A DNA stretch of 64,000 nucleotides from Cohnella caldifontis (GTDB lineage Bacteria > Bacillota > Bacilli > Paenibacillales > Paenibacillaceae), in NCBI RefSeq assembly GCF_029360585.1, contig NZ_JAQZSJ010000003.1:248001-312000 (forward strand), written 5' to 3'. The position numbers and the translations under genes were made by a program. The notes beneath the pieces were generated by a model. The model saw nothing but the letters and a program-made list of their open reading frames with translations. It was not told the DNA's origin and searched no databases. Below, in pieces: positions 49,502 through 57,618 of the stretch. Every line of letters starts with the position of its first letter. The stretch's first letter is position 1.

Positions 49502-50422
49502 TTACGGTTTCAGCTCGATCGTGATGCTTCCGCTGTCCGTGTGCGCTTTGACGCGGTCCTTCGTTTCCGGCGTGACCGACGGGGCGGATATGCGACCGGA
49601 ATCGGAGCGGAGGTCGAAATACCCCGCGAACGAGGACGGCAGGCTGGCGTAAATGCTGCCCGAATCCGCCTCGATATCGGTATCGGCCGTATCTTCCCGA
49701 TACAGCTTGACGCTGCCGGAATCGGCATGGATCCGGATGGGGCCGGTCACGTTCTCCAGCCGGATCGAGCCGGAATCGGCGGATACGGCCGTGTCGGCAT
49801 GGATTCCGCTGCCCTTGATGCTGCCGGAGTCGGCTTTCACGCTGAGCTTGTCGGCCGTCAAGTTCCGGAGCTGCACGCTCCCGGAGTCGGCCTTCACGTC
49901 CAGCTTGCCGGACGTGATTTCCTGGATGTCCACGCCGCCGGAGTCGGCCGCGATCTCCACGGACTCCGCGCGGACGCCGGATACCGCGACGCTGCCGGAA
50001 TCCCCGTGCAATCCGAATCGCTCCAGCCGATCTTCGTCCGCCATTTTCACGACGATCTCCGCTTCCCCCCGCTCGAAAGTGTTGCCGATCCACCAGAAGA
50101 AACCGCGTCTCGGTTCGCGCAAATCCAGCCTTAATTTGCCGCTGCCGGACATATCGGTCTGCTTAACCGCATTCGCCAGACGGGAAGAACCTTTGCCTTG
50201 GACGGATACGGAATTTTCTTCGCCAGATCCGGTCACGTAGGTGACTTTCACCTTATGATCGCTGTAAATGTTCAGATCTCTCAGCGCCTGGTCGTTAAAA
50301 ACCCAGGTCTTGGCATAGGTTGCCTCGGGGCTCGCGGTTGCCCCCCAGCTTCTCGAAATCAGGATGCTCACGCCGAGCAGCACGAGTACGGCGCCGGCCA
50401 ACGTTTTCATGCTTAATCTCAT
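49502..50422 (-). CDS. DUF4097 family exported protein with DSGS repeats
   Basis: This 306-residue protein has an N-terminal membrane anchor (8-27) and then a repetitive beta-solenoid domain. The motif A-DSGS recurs about nine times at steps of roughly 16-22 residues ('HGDSGSV', 'AADSGGV', 'KADSGSV', 'KADSGSI', 'SADSGSI', 'HADSGSV', 'EADSGSI', 'RSDSGRI', 'HTDSGSI'). DUF4097 proteins often come with PadR and DUF1700 genes; here it stands alone. Envelope stress is a possible role. GAGGAAGGGA lies upstream of the start. Confidence 0.88.
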   Translation of the reverse strand: MRLSMKTLAGAVLVLLGVSILISRSWGATASPEATYAKTWVFNDQALRDLNIYSDHKVKVTYVTGSGEENSVSVQGKGSSRLANAVKQTDMSGSGKLRLDLREPRRGFFWWIGNTFERGEAEIVVKMADEDRLERFGLHGDSGSVAVSGVRAESVEIAADSGGVDIQEITSGKLDVKADSGSVQLRNLTADKLSVKADSGSIKGSGIHADTAVSADSGSIRLENVTGPIRIHADSGSVKLYREDTADTDIEADSGSIYASLPSSFAGYFDLRSDSGRISAPSVTPETKDRVKAHTDSGSITIELKP

Positions 50423-50559
50423 GAATTTGTCCCTTCCTCACGGATAATATCCGTTTCCTTCAACGGTCTCCTCCATCTTACCGGCTTTTTCCGGTCCCGT
50501 TAACCGTCTTTCGTACCCGCTTGACCTGGACTGAAGTCTGAGAACCTCCCGGACGATTT

Positions 50560-50621
50560 TTGATAAAAGAAAACGATTGTGACTATAAATCGTCACATCT
50601 TTGTGATAAAATATTCACAAA
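50560..50621 (+). promoter_or_regulatory. Promoter with two inverted repeats
   Basis: TTGATA (50560-50565) and TATAAA (50584-50589) are 18 bases apart. TGTGAC-N8-GTCACA (50578-50597) overlaps the -10 box, and TTTGTGA-N8-TCACAAA (50600-50621) lies just downstream. The TGTGA/TCACA half-sites recall Crp/Fnr and Rex sites, but the spacers are too long for either consensus. Confidence 0.5.
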
Positions 50622-50650
50622 TAGCGCTTTCAGCTGAAGAGGTGAACACC

Positions 50651-50881
50651 GTGGTCCAACGTCAAATGTCCCGTTCGCTCAAATGGATTTCCGCGATCGT
50701 CGTCGCGCTCGGCATCGTGTTTTGCCTGGCCAACTTGGCGGAGTTCAACGACGGAAACCTGGGTTTGATGGTCGGAATCGGTTTCTTGATCGGGGGCCTG
50801 CAGATTCTCCTGTTCGGAACGATCGTTCCGCTGATGCATCGGATGCAGGAAGAGCCGGACCGCAAGCCGATCCGGGAGTAA
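50651..50881 (+). CDS. small two-helix membrane protein
   Basis: This 76-residue protein starts at a GTG (50651) with GAGGTGAA upstream. Two membrane segments, 'WISAIVVALGIVFCLANLAEF' and 'LGLMVGIGFLIGGLQILLFGTIV', are joined by a short loop, with a charged C-terminus. No family recognised. The dedicated promoter with two inverted repeats suggests tight control, perhaps by redox or oxygen. Confidence 0.65.
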   Translation: MVQRQMSRSLKWISAIVVALGIVFCLANLAEFNDGNLGLMVGIGFLIGGLQILLFGTIVPLMHRMQEEPDRKPIRE

Positions 50882-51672
50882 CCCTGGGGAACTGGCGGAT
50901 TTCGGTTCGAGCCCTATTCATACGGAACAACGGAGGAACAGCCCTAACCCGGGCTGTTTTTTTTCGATCCTATCAGCGTACTATGTCAAATACTTTTTTA
51001 CCGACTTTTGAGCAAGGCAAATACACCTAACCCGCACAATTAACAAATACTGGATAGCAACTGACGAAAGGCGGTGGATGAACCGGTATGTCTCCAACTT
51101 GACGATTCGGGGTGAAGTCATGCTCCATTTCTTTCTTAGAGCGACCGACGCCGGCTGCCCCATTCGCTGAGGGGGTAAGGCTAACGGACACATCGGACGC
51201 TATCAGGGGCGCTCCTCGGCAAATCGCATTTTAACGGACACAGTTGCGCTTATTGGGGGAAAAACCCCACGTATATCCGTAAAAGGTTACGGATAAGGGC
51301 CGTGGTGTCCGTTACGTTTTGAAAATGAGGGGATTTGATCCAATAGCGGCTGCGGTGTCCGTTAGAATCGGAACCCGTGACGGGAAGGATGGAGATTCGG
51401 TGAAAAACGTTACCGCATGGGCAGGAAGGCGGGATCAACCAACAAACGGATCCCAATGGTCATGTTCATTTGAGTAGAGGATTGAGGATGTAAGTAGGAA
51501 AGTTGCTGAAGAGTGACTTTAGAAGCACGAAACAAAGGACCGTCAGAGACGAATTTCACCCTGACGGTTTTCTTATGTTTGGACGGCCATAAGCGTTTTG
51601 TCGCCTTTACCGCATAAAACCGCGGAGAGTCACCGATGCTAACCCCAGCAGGACCAAGGAGGTGCTACGATC
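50882..51672. other. 790-base gene-free region with terminators and mirrored repeats
   Basis: It contains a terminator (AACAGCCC...GGGCTGTTTTTTTT, 50938-50964), an open stretch around 51078-51170 without a convincing gene, the TAACGGACAC repeat pairs (51182-51364), and a second terminator-like stem CCGTCAG...CTGACGGTTTT (51540-51571). The transcript ending at the second stem is unknown; a small RNA between about 51370 and 51571 is possible but not shown. Confidence 0.5.
51182..51364. repeat. Mirrored pairs of the TAACGGACAC element
   Basis: TAACGGACAC occurs at 51182 and 51232, and its reverse complement GTGTCCGTTA at 51305 and 51355; both pairs are exactly 50 bases apart. Between them sits the hairpin ATCCGTAA-AAGG-TTACGGAT (51274-51296). 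The half-elements continue into similar sequence ending in CGCTAT or CGCTTATT. Confidence 0.75.
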
Positions 51673-51840
51673 ATGGCGAAGAAATCCCGCAATCGGGCAA
51701 CGAAGGCGGAAGTCCAGACGACGGAGGGCAATAAGCTGCCGGCGCCGGAGCTGGATGCCGAGAGCGCGACGGAAATCGTGTATGGAACGGAAAACAATCC
51801 GGCAAGCCGCAGCGAATTCCGCAAGCAGGACGCGGAGTAG
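51673..51840 (+). CDS. 55-residue small protein, possibly spore-related
   Basis: An ATG at 51673 with AAGGAGGTG ten bases upstream opens 55 codons: basic start 'MAKKSRNRATKAEVQ', acidic middle, and an end 'ATEIVYGTENNPASRSEFRK'. The 'YGTENNP..R..' tail recalls gamma-type small acid-soluble spore proteins ('FGTETN..'), but the resemblance is slight. Strong ribosome site and composition favour a real gene. Confidence 0.6.
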   Translation: MAKKSRNRATKAEVQTTEGNKLPAPELDAESATEIVYGTENNPASRSEFRKQDAE

Positions 51841-51898
51841 GCGGCGGGGTGCAGGGGGAACGGCGCCGGGTGATGGATCGGAACAGGAGGCCGTGGCC

Positions 51899-52246
51899 AT
51901 GGAAGCGGTAATGGACCCTGCCGTGCGTACCGTCAAGGACTGGCTGCAGGATCGGACAAACCAGTATATTCGAATCCATAAAGAAGAAGACGGCGATACG
52001 GACCAAATCCGCATGAAACTCCTGGAGATCGGGTACCGGCCGGACAGGCCTTCGATCGACGGATATACCGGCGGTCCCGCTTTCGTGCTGCACGGCCCCG
52101 GCACCATCCTCGCGAACGGCAAGCAGGCGCCGCTTCCCGGCGACAGCTACGTCGTTCCGATCGATGGCTTGACCGTGACCGAAACGGCCGAAGGCGGGAG
52201 GATCATGACGACGGATCGGGCGCGATATTCGCTGACCGCAGAATAA
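51899..52246 (+). CDS. hypothetical 115-residue protein
   Basis: The start is at 51899, eight bases after AGGAGG; an in-frame GTG at 51893 is too close to it. The protein ('MDPAVRTVKDWLQDRTNQY' helix, then beta-rich 'PSIDGYTGGPAFVLHGPGTIL', 'LPGDSYVVPIDGLTVTETAEGG') has no recognised domain, signal or membrane segment. It lies 58 bases after the 55-residue gene and ends before a strong terminator. Confidence 0.6.
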   Translation: MEAVMDPAVRTVKDWLQDRTNQYIRIHKEEDGDTDQIRMKLLEIGYRPDRPSIDGYTGGPAFVLHGPGTILANGKQAPLPGDSYVVPIDGLTVTETAEGGRIMTTDRARYSLTAE

Positions 52247-52294
52247 ACGTCCCCGCGGAAGACGGTGTTTTACCTTCCCGTAATCAGAACGAAG

Positions 52295-52339
52295 CGTTCC
52301 CCGTACGGCGCATGAAGCCGGGCGGGGAACGTTTTTTTT
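52295..52339 (+). terminator. Rho-independent terminator
   Basis: GTTCCCCG pairs with CGGGGAAC, followed by GTTTTTTTTG; it isolates the upstream small genes from the qox operon. Confidence 0.9.
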
Positions 52340-52387
52340 GTTTGCCAAAATCACACTCTCGTCGAAACGGTGAACAAAGTATAGCGA

Positions 52388-52431
52388 AATTGCGTCGGTT
52401 CGTTGACGCAATTGTTAACGGGGGTTTATTT
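52388..52431 (+). promoter_or_regulatory. qox promoter with inverted repeat AATTGCGTC-N8-GACGCAATT
   Basis: TTGACG (52403-52408) and TTATTT (52426-52431) are 17 bases apart. A perfect 9-base inverted repeat (52388-52396 and 52405-52413) covers the -35 box, so a dimeric repressor could shut the operon. The regulator is unknown. Confidence 0.55.
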
Positions 52432-52484
52432 GCTTGCGGATTCTGTTATCTTGTTCTCAAAGAAAAGCTGAAGGAGTTGAAACT

Positions 52485-53456
52485 ATGAACCTCGCACGGG
52501 GATTCCGCCGGATGCTGGCCGCCCTTTCCTTGGCTGGGTTCGCGGCGCTCATGTCCGGCTGCACGGATCGGATGATCGTCTTGAATCCGAAAGGCGTCGT
52601 GGGCCGGCATCAACTGGACTTGATCGTCATCACCACGATTCTGTGCCTGGTGGTCATCGTACCCGTGATCGTCATGGCTTTCGTGTTCGCCTGGCGCTAC
52701 CGCAGCCGGAACGGCGGAAAGGCGGACTATCGGCCGGACTGGGAGCACAATTCCAAACTCGAAACGGTCTGGTGGGGGATTCCGATCGTCATCATCGCGA
52801 TTTTGGCCGCCATTACCGTTCGTTACTCGCATCTTCTGGAGCCGTCCAGGCCGCTGGAATCGGAAGCGGAGCCGCTGGTCATCCAGGTAACCTCGCTCGA
52901 TTATAAGTGGCTGTTCCAATACCCCGAGCAGGGGATCGCGACCGTCAACTACGTGGAGTTTCCGGCCGGCGTCCCCGTGCGGTTCGAACTCACGTCCGAC
53001 GCGCCGATGAACTCGTTCTGGATCCCGCAGCTCGGCGGGCAAATCTACACGATGTCCGGCATGGCGATGAAGCTGAACCTAATGGCGGACGAACCGGGCA
53101 CCTACATGGGCTCCGGCGCCAACTTCAGCGGCGAAGACTTCGCGAAAATGCGCTTCGACGCGCGAGCCGTGACGGAGAAGGAATTCGACCATTGGGTGGA
53201 GCAGATCAAAGCGACGGCTCCCGCCTTGACGGATCAGGGCTACGACGAACTGGCCCGGCCCGGCGCGATGGGCACGCAGGATTATTCCTCGATCCCGGAA
53301 GGGCTGTTCGACCGGATCGTGAACAAGTACGCGCACGGTGCGGGCCATTCGCACGGAGGGGCGGCCCAAGCGGAAACGGATACGGATCCGGATCTGGGCA
53401 ATCAGCATGACATGGACGATATGGCCGGAATGTCCGGCATGGAGCATCATCACTAG
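52485..53456 (+). CDS. qoxA: aa3-type menaquinol oxidase subunit II
   Basis: This 323-residue lipoprotein (lipobox 'AALMSGC') has two membrane helices (about 47-70 and 96-115) and a cupredoxin domain. The Cu-A ligands of cytochrome c oxidases are absent; instead 'MNSFWIPQLGGQIYTMSGM' and 'MGSGANFSGEDFAKM' are as in QoxA/CyoA, so the donor is quinol. The last 30 residues are rich in His, Asp and Met ('HGAGHSHGG', 'GMEHHH'), an unusual metal-binding-like tail. First gene of qoxABCD, with AAGGAG upstream. Confidence 0.92.
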   Translation: MNLARGFRRMLAALSLAGFAALMSGCTDRMIVLNPKGVVGRHQLDLIVITTILCLVVIVPVIVMAFVFAWRYRSRNGGKADYRPDWEHNSKLETVWWGIPIVIIAILAAITVRYSHLLEPSRPLESEAEPLVIQVTSLDYKWLFQYPEQGIATVNYVEFPAGVPVRFELTSDAPMNSFWIPQLGGQIYTMSGMAMKLNLMADEPGTYMGSGANFSGEDFAKMRFDARAVTEKEFDHWVEQIKATAPALTDQGYDELARPGAMGTQDYSSIPEGLFDRIVNKYAHGAGHSHGGAAQAETDTDPDLGNQHDMDDMAGMSGMEHHH

Positions 53457-53490
53457 TGAACCGATAAAGAGATAAAGGAGGGAACGCCGG

Positions 53491-55458
53491 ATGGATCGGA
53501 TCAAAGAATTCGCCTCGACCTTCTTCGTGACCGGCGATCCGCTGATTTACGGCGCGGACGTGGCGATCGTGGCCACGATGGCCGCGGTGGTCTTCGTCCT
53601 CACCTATTTCAAAAAATGGACCTGGCTGTGGCGCGAATGGCTGACCACGGTCGACCATAAACGGATCGGCATCATGTACGTCGTCGCCTCGCTGCTCATG
53701 CTGTTCCGCGGCGGCGTGGACGCGCTGCTGATGCGCACGCAGCTGGCCGTTCCGAACAACCAGTTTTTGCAGCCGGAGCACTATAACGAAATTTTCACCA
53801 CGCACGGCGTCATCATGATCCTGTTCATGGCCATGCCGCTCATGTTCGGGCTGTTCAACCTCGTCGTGCCGCTGCAGATCGGGGCGCGCGACGTCGCGTT
53901 CCCGTTCCTGAACTCGCTGAGCTTCTGGCTGTTCTTCTTCGGGGCGATGCTGTTCAACGTCTCCTTCGTCATCGGCGGTTCGCCGAACGCCGGCTGGCTG
54001 GCCTACCCGCCGCTGTCGGAGAAAATGTTCAATCCCGGCGTCGGACAGGACTTCTACATCTGGGGCATTCAGATTTCCGGGATCGGGAGCCTCATGACCG
54101 GGATCAACTTCATCGTCACGATCCTGAAAATGCGGGCGCCCGGCATGAAACTCATGAAAATGCCGATGTTCACCTGGTCGGTGCTCTCGAGCTGCCTGAC
54201 GATCATCATGGCGTTCCCGATCCTGACCGTGACGCTGGCGCTGCTGTTCATCGACCGTTACTTGGGCGCGCACTTCTTCACGCTCGACGCCGGCGGCAAC
54301 CCGATGATGTACATCAACCTGATCTGGATGTGGGGACACCCCGAAGTTTACATCGTCGTGCTGCCCGCTTTCGGAATCATGTCCGAAATCGTGTCGACGT
54401 TCTCGCGCAAAAGGCTGTTCGGCTACAAGTCGATGGTGTTCGCGTTGATGTGCATCTCCGTCTTCTCGTTCTTCACCTGGGCGCACCACTTCTTCACGAT
54501 GGGCTCGGGCGCGGACGTCAACGCCTTCTTCGCCGTAACGACCATGATCATCGCGATCCCGACGGGCGTGAAGGTATTCAACTGGGTGTTCACGATGTAC
54601 CGCGGCCGGATCTCGTTCCCGACGCCGATGCTGTGGGTGATGGGCTTCATTCTCTGCTTCGTCGTCGGCGGCATGACCGGGGTCATGCTGTCCGTCGCGC
54701 CGGCGGACTTCCAGTTCCACAACAGCTACTTCCTGATCGCGCACTTCCACCAGGTGCTGATCGGCGGCGTCGCGTTCGCCTACTTCGCCGCGCTGACCTA
54801 TTGGTGGCCTAAGGTGTTCGGCTTTAAGCTGAACGAGAAACTCGGCAAATGGGCGTTCTGGTTCTGGAACGTCGGCTTCTATATCTGCTTCATGCCGCAA
54901 TACGTGCTCGGCCTGATGGGCATGACGCGGCGGATCAGCCACTACGGCTGGGATACCGGCTGGTGGGAGCTCAACCTCGTGTCGACGGTCGGCGGCTTCC
55001 TGATGGGTATCGCCTTCCTGTTCCAGGTATGGCAGATCATGCACAGCATAAAGTTCATGGAGCGCGACGCGACGGGCGATCCGTGGGACGGACGCACGCT
55101 GGAATGGTCGCTGCCGTCTCCCGTTCCGCACTACAATTTCGCGGTCGTTCCGACGGTAGACAGCCGCGACGCCTGGTGGGAAGAGAAGCTCCGCCGCGAG
55201 CGGGGAGAGGCGCCGGCGCCGCAGCCGAAGCTCGAACCGATCCACATGCCGAAAAACTCCGGCATTCCGATCATCATGGCGCTCTGTTGGTTCGTCGCGG
55301 GTTTCGGCTTCGTCTTCGACTGGCTGTGGATGGCGATTCCCGGACTCGTCGGCGTGGCGGTCTGCATGTTGGTTTACTCGTTCAGCTATAAAACGGACTA
55401 CTACATTCCGGTCGACGAAATCGAGCGGACGGAAGCCGCGGCAAGGGGGGCTGTCTAA
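53491..55458 (+). CDS. qoxB: aa3-type menaquinol oxidase subunit I
   Basis: This 655-residue haem-copper oxidase core has about 15 membrane helices. Ligands: His of 'FTTHGVIMIL' (low-spin haem), 'WGHPEVYIVVLP' with the Cu-B His and cross-linked Tyr, 'WAHHFF' (Cu-B), and 'HNSYFLIAHFHQVL' (both haem irons). It reduces oxygen to water and pumps protons. It follows qoxA by 34 bases and shares its stop with the start of qoxC (TAATG). Confidence 0.97.
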   Translation: MDRIKEFASTFFVTGDPLIYGADVAIVATMAAVVFVLTYFKKWTWLWREWLTTVDHKRIGIMYVVASLLMLFRGGVDALLMRTQLAVPNNQFLQPEHYNEIFTTHGVIMILFMAMPLMFGLFNLVVPLQIGARDVAFPFLNSLSFWLFFFGAMLFNVSFVIGGSPNAGWLAYPPLSEKMFNPGVGQDFYIWGIQISGIGSLMTGINFIVTILKMRAPGMKLMKMPMFTWSVLSSCLTIIMAFPILTVTLALLFIDRYLGAHFFTLDAGGNPMMYINLIWMWGHPEVYIVVLPAFGIMSEIVSTFSRKRLFGYKSMVFALMCISVFSFFTWAHHFFTMGSGADVNAFFAVTTMIIAIPTGVKVFNWVFTMYRGRISFPTPMLWVMGFILCFVVGGMTGVMLSVAPADFQFHNSYFLIAHFHQVLIGGVAFAYFAALTYWWPKVFGFKLNEKLGKWAFWFWNVGFYICFMPQYVLGLMGMTRRISHYGWDTGWWELNLVSTVGGFLMGIAFLFQVWQIMHSIKFMERDATGDPWDGRTLEWSLPSPVPHYNFAVVPTVDSRDAWWEEKLRRERGEAPAPQPKLEPIHMPKNSGIPIIMALCWFVAGFGFVFDWLWMAIPGLVGVAVCMLVYSFSYKTDYYIPVDEIERTEAAARGAV

Positions 55459-56090
55459 TGGCGCACGTGAACGCGCACGCGGGTTCGGCGGGCAAGGCGG
55501 GCGTTGCCCATGAGGCCGGCCACGGGCATCATGACCTGGAATCGCTGCGTTTGATGGGCTTCTGGATTTTCCTGATGACCGACGTTATCATTTTCGCTAC
55601 GTTGTTCGCGACGTATATCGTGCTGCGGAACGGCACGGCCGGCGGCCCGACGGCTTCCGAGCTGTTCGAAATGCCGGGCGTCGTCGCGGAAACGTTCATC
55701 CTGCTCACCAGCTCGTTCACGGGCGGGCTGGCGGTGCTGTCGATGAACCAGGGCAGCCGCAAGGGGCTGATCGGCTGGCTGGCCGTTACGGCTTTGCTAG
55801 GGGCTTCGTTCATCGGACTGGAAATATCGGAATTCGTGAAAATGGTGCACGAAGGCGCGACGATCGGCACGAGCGCGTTCCTGTCCGGCTTTTTCACGCT
55901 GGTCGGCACGCACGGGGTGCACGTTTCGATCGGTCTCGTCTGGATGGTCGCGCTGATGATCCAGCTCGGCCGCCGCGGCATTACGCCGGTCACCCGGCGC
56001 AAGGTGAACGTCATCAGCCTGTACTGGCACTTTCTCGACGTCGTCTGGATTTTCGTCTTCACGATCGTCTATTTGTTGGGGGTGATGTGA
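55458..56090 (+). CDS. qoxC: menaquinol oxidase subunit III
   Basis: This 210-residue protein has five membrane helices of the COX3 fold ('LMGFWIFLMTDVIIFATLFATYIVLRNG', 'ETFILLTSSFTGGLAVLSM', 'GTHGVHVSIGLVWMVALMIQ', 'YWHFLDVVWIFVFTIVYLLGVM'). The final 'WHFLDVVWI' block is diagnostic. The N-terminal 25 residues are rich in His, Ala and Gly ('AGHGHHD'). It overlaps qoxB by one base. Confidence 0.95.
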   Translation: MAHVNAHAGSAGKAGVAHEAGHGHHDLESLRLMGFWIFLMTDVIIFATLFATYIVLRNGTAGGPTASELFEMPGVVAETFILLTSSFTGGLAVLSMNQGSRKGLIGWLAVTALLGASFIGLEISEFVKMVHEGATIGTSAFLSGFFTLVGTHGVHVSIGLVWMVALMIQLGRRGITPVTRRKVNVISLYWHFLDVVWIFVFTIVYLLGVM

Positions 56091-56091
56091 G

Positions 56092-56427
56092 ATGGCGCAG
56101 CATACCGCTTCCCACGGCGCGCACGAACACGGAGAATCGCACGGTTCGCTCAAGTCTTACGTCATCGGCTTCATTCTCTCCCTGGTACTGACGGCGATCC
56201 CGCTCGGGGTCGTGCTGAACGGCTGGCTCGAAGGCACGGCGGCGTATGTCGCGCTGATGGCCTGCGCCGTCCTCCAGTTCGCCGTGCAGCTGGTGTTCTT
56301 CATGCACCTGCGCGAGGAGAAGAAGCCGCGCTATAACCTGCTGGCGCTCATCTTCGGGATCATTATCCTGATCACCATCGTCGCCGGCTCGATCTGGATC
56401 ATGATGTACAACCAAGTCGCCCACTGA
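56092..56427 (+). CDS. qoxD: menaquinol oxidase subunit IV
   Basis: This 111-residue protein has three membrane helices of the CyoD/QoxD family ('YVIGFILSLVLTAIPLGVVL', 'YVALMACAVLQFAVQLVFFMHL', 'LLALIFGIIILITIVAGSIWIM'). Its first 18 residues are again His-rich ('HTASHGAHEHGESHGS'). Last gene of the operon; a T run follows at 56435-56443. Confidence 0.93.
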   Translation: MAQHTASHGAHEHGESHGSLKSYVIGFILSLVLTAIPLGVVLNGWLEGTAAYVALMACAVLQFAVQLVFFMHLREEKKPRYNLLALIFGIIILITIVAGSIWIMMYNQVAH

Positions 56428-56445
56428 CAGGCGGCTTTTTTTTCG
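56414..56445 (+). terminator. Probable qox terminator
   Basis: CGCC-CACTGACAG-GCGG forms a short stem at the stop codon of qoxD, followed by eight T. The stem is weak but the T run is clear. Confidence 0.5.
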
Positions 56446-56466
56446 CGTTACGATCGGCTAAACCCG

Positions 56467-57618
56467 TCAAAGCTTCTTGCCGGCCGTCAAGCCGGTATTC
56501 CGCAGCCGAACGTTCACATGCACCGATACGGAAGCTCTCGCGAACCGATCCGGCCAATCGGAGCGCCACTTCTTCCATTGGCCGGGGTGAAAGCGGGAAA
56601 GCCCGTTGCCGATATCGAGGCAGTCGGTCCGATTTCGCTGCAGCAGCTCGAAGGCGTCTTGAATGCCGGTCTCCACTTTCCTCTCGACATTGCGGGTAAA
56701 GGCATCCGTTTGCGAGACCGTAATCACTTTGGAGCAGACCAGCTCGCCGATGCTGCCTTCGAGATCGACCCGGACGTCCAACTTCAAGCCGCCGCGGACG
56801 AACCGCGGCTTCACGCGCGCACGCGATTTGCCGACATCGAACGAGTCGTTCCCCGCGCCGGCGTTACGGCCGCATGGCAAATTCAGGATGCCTCCCGCGT
56901 ACCTGTTCTTGATCATGAGCACAAAGGGCGCATGCTCCGGCGGGATGACTTGCCGGAGTTTACCCGTGCCGAAGTCGACGACAGCCAAACCGCCGATTTG
57001 CGGGGAGCGGGGTTTCTCCGCCCGCATCACGACGTAGGGGAGCGCCACGGTCTTCACCGCTTCCCGTGCCGCGATTTCCACGCCGGTCAAGGTCACCATC
57101 GTCGATTTGCCCGCGTATCGGTGCGTTTGGTTTTCGATCTTGCTCAGCTCCCGCCCCATCGACGATTCGATCATCGGGTGGAGGCGCAAATAATCGCCCG
57201 CGGAGCCTTTCGTCACCATGATCGCGATCGTACCCCTCGGCTCGTGGTCCCGAGAGAAAAAGTCCAGGACATTGCGGATGTCGTGCGTCCGGGCGAATCC
57301 CTCCCCGATTAGCAGAACCCGCATGTGGCTCCACTGCAGAATCCTTCCGAGTTCTACGCTCGTATCCCGCGAAGCACCGAATACCGTTGCGTTTTCTGTC
57401 GCGATGTTGATCGGTTCCTTGTTTCTGCCGCCTCCGGATTCGGAGCCCGACGTTTCCCCGGGATGGTAAACGTGCGCGGTCAGGCGGATGTTGCCGCCTT
57501 CTCCTTCCTCGATGGCGGCTGCCTGGACGAACGCCAACTCGTTGAGCTCCCTCTGGTCCCAGCAGCCGGACAAAACGCCGGCGACGGCGAGCAGAGCGGC
57601 GGCCGCGCGCCGATTCAT
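56467..57618 (-). CDS. germinant receptor subunit C (GerAC/GerKC family lipoprotein)
   Basis: This 383-residue protein has the lipobox 'LLAVAGVLSGCWDQRELNELAFV', the hallmark start of Ger(x)C proteins, and further blocks 'DTSVELGRILQWSHMRVLLIGEGFA', 'VLDFFSRDHEPRGTIAIMVT' and a C-terminal domain ending near 'NVNVRLRNTGL'. It sits on the spore inner membrane and works with A and B subunits. Its start overlaps the stop of the A subunit (ATGA). Last gene of the operon. Confidence 0.93.
   Translation of the reverse strand: MNRRAAAALLAVAGVLSGCWDQRELNELAFVQAAAIEEGEGGNIRLTAHVYHPGETSGSESGGGRNKEPINIATENATVFGASRDTSVELGRILQWSHMRVLLIGEGFARTHDIRNVLDFFSRDHEPRGTIAIMVTKGSAGDYLRLHPMIESSMGRELSKIENQTHRYAGKSTMVTLTGVEIAAREAVKTVALPYVVMRAEKPRSPQIGGLAVVDFGTGKLRQVIPPEHAPFVLMIKNRYAGGILNLPCGRNAGAGNDSFDVGKSRARVKPRFVRGGLKLDVRVDLEGSIGELVCSKVITVSQTDAFTRNVERKVETGIQDAFELLQRNRTDCLDIGNGLSRFHPGQWKKWRSDWPDRFARASVSVHVNVRLRNTGLTAGKKL

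Noticed and set aside
50600..50621. Rex- or Fnr-binding site
   Set aside because: The half-sites fit, but the 8-base spacer does not match the 6-base spacer of either consensus, so it is kept only as an unnamed inverted repeat.
51078..51170. Small gene or transposase relic in the 51-kb gap
   Set aside because: A short frame (MNRYVSNLTIRGEV...) exists but has a poor ribosome site and no family resemblance, and no terminal repeats or target duplications were seen.
53206..55245. Long open frame antisense to qoxB (679 codons)
   Set aside because: It is the mirror of a highly conserved oxidase gene in GC-rich DNA; its product is low-complexity Arg/His/Glu-rich without a ribosome site.
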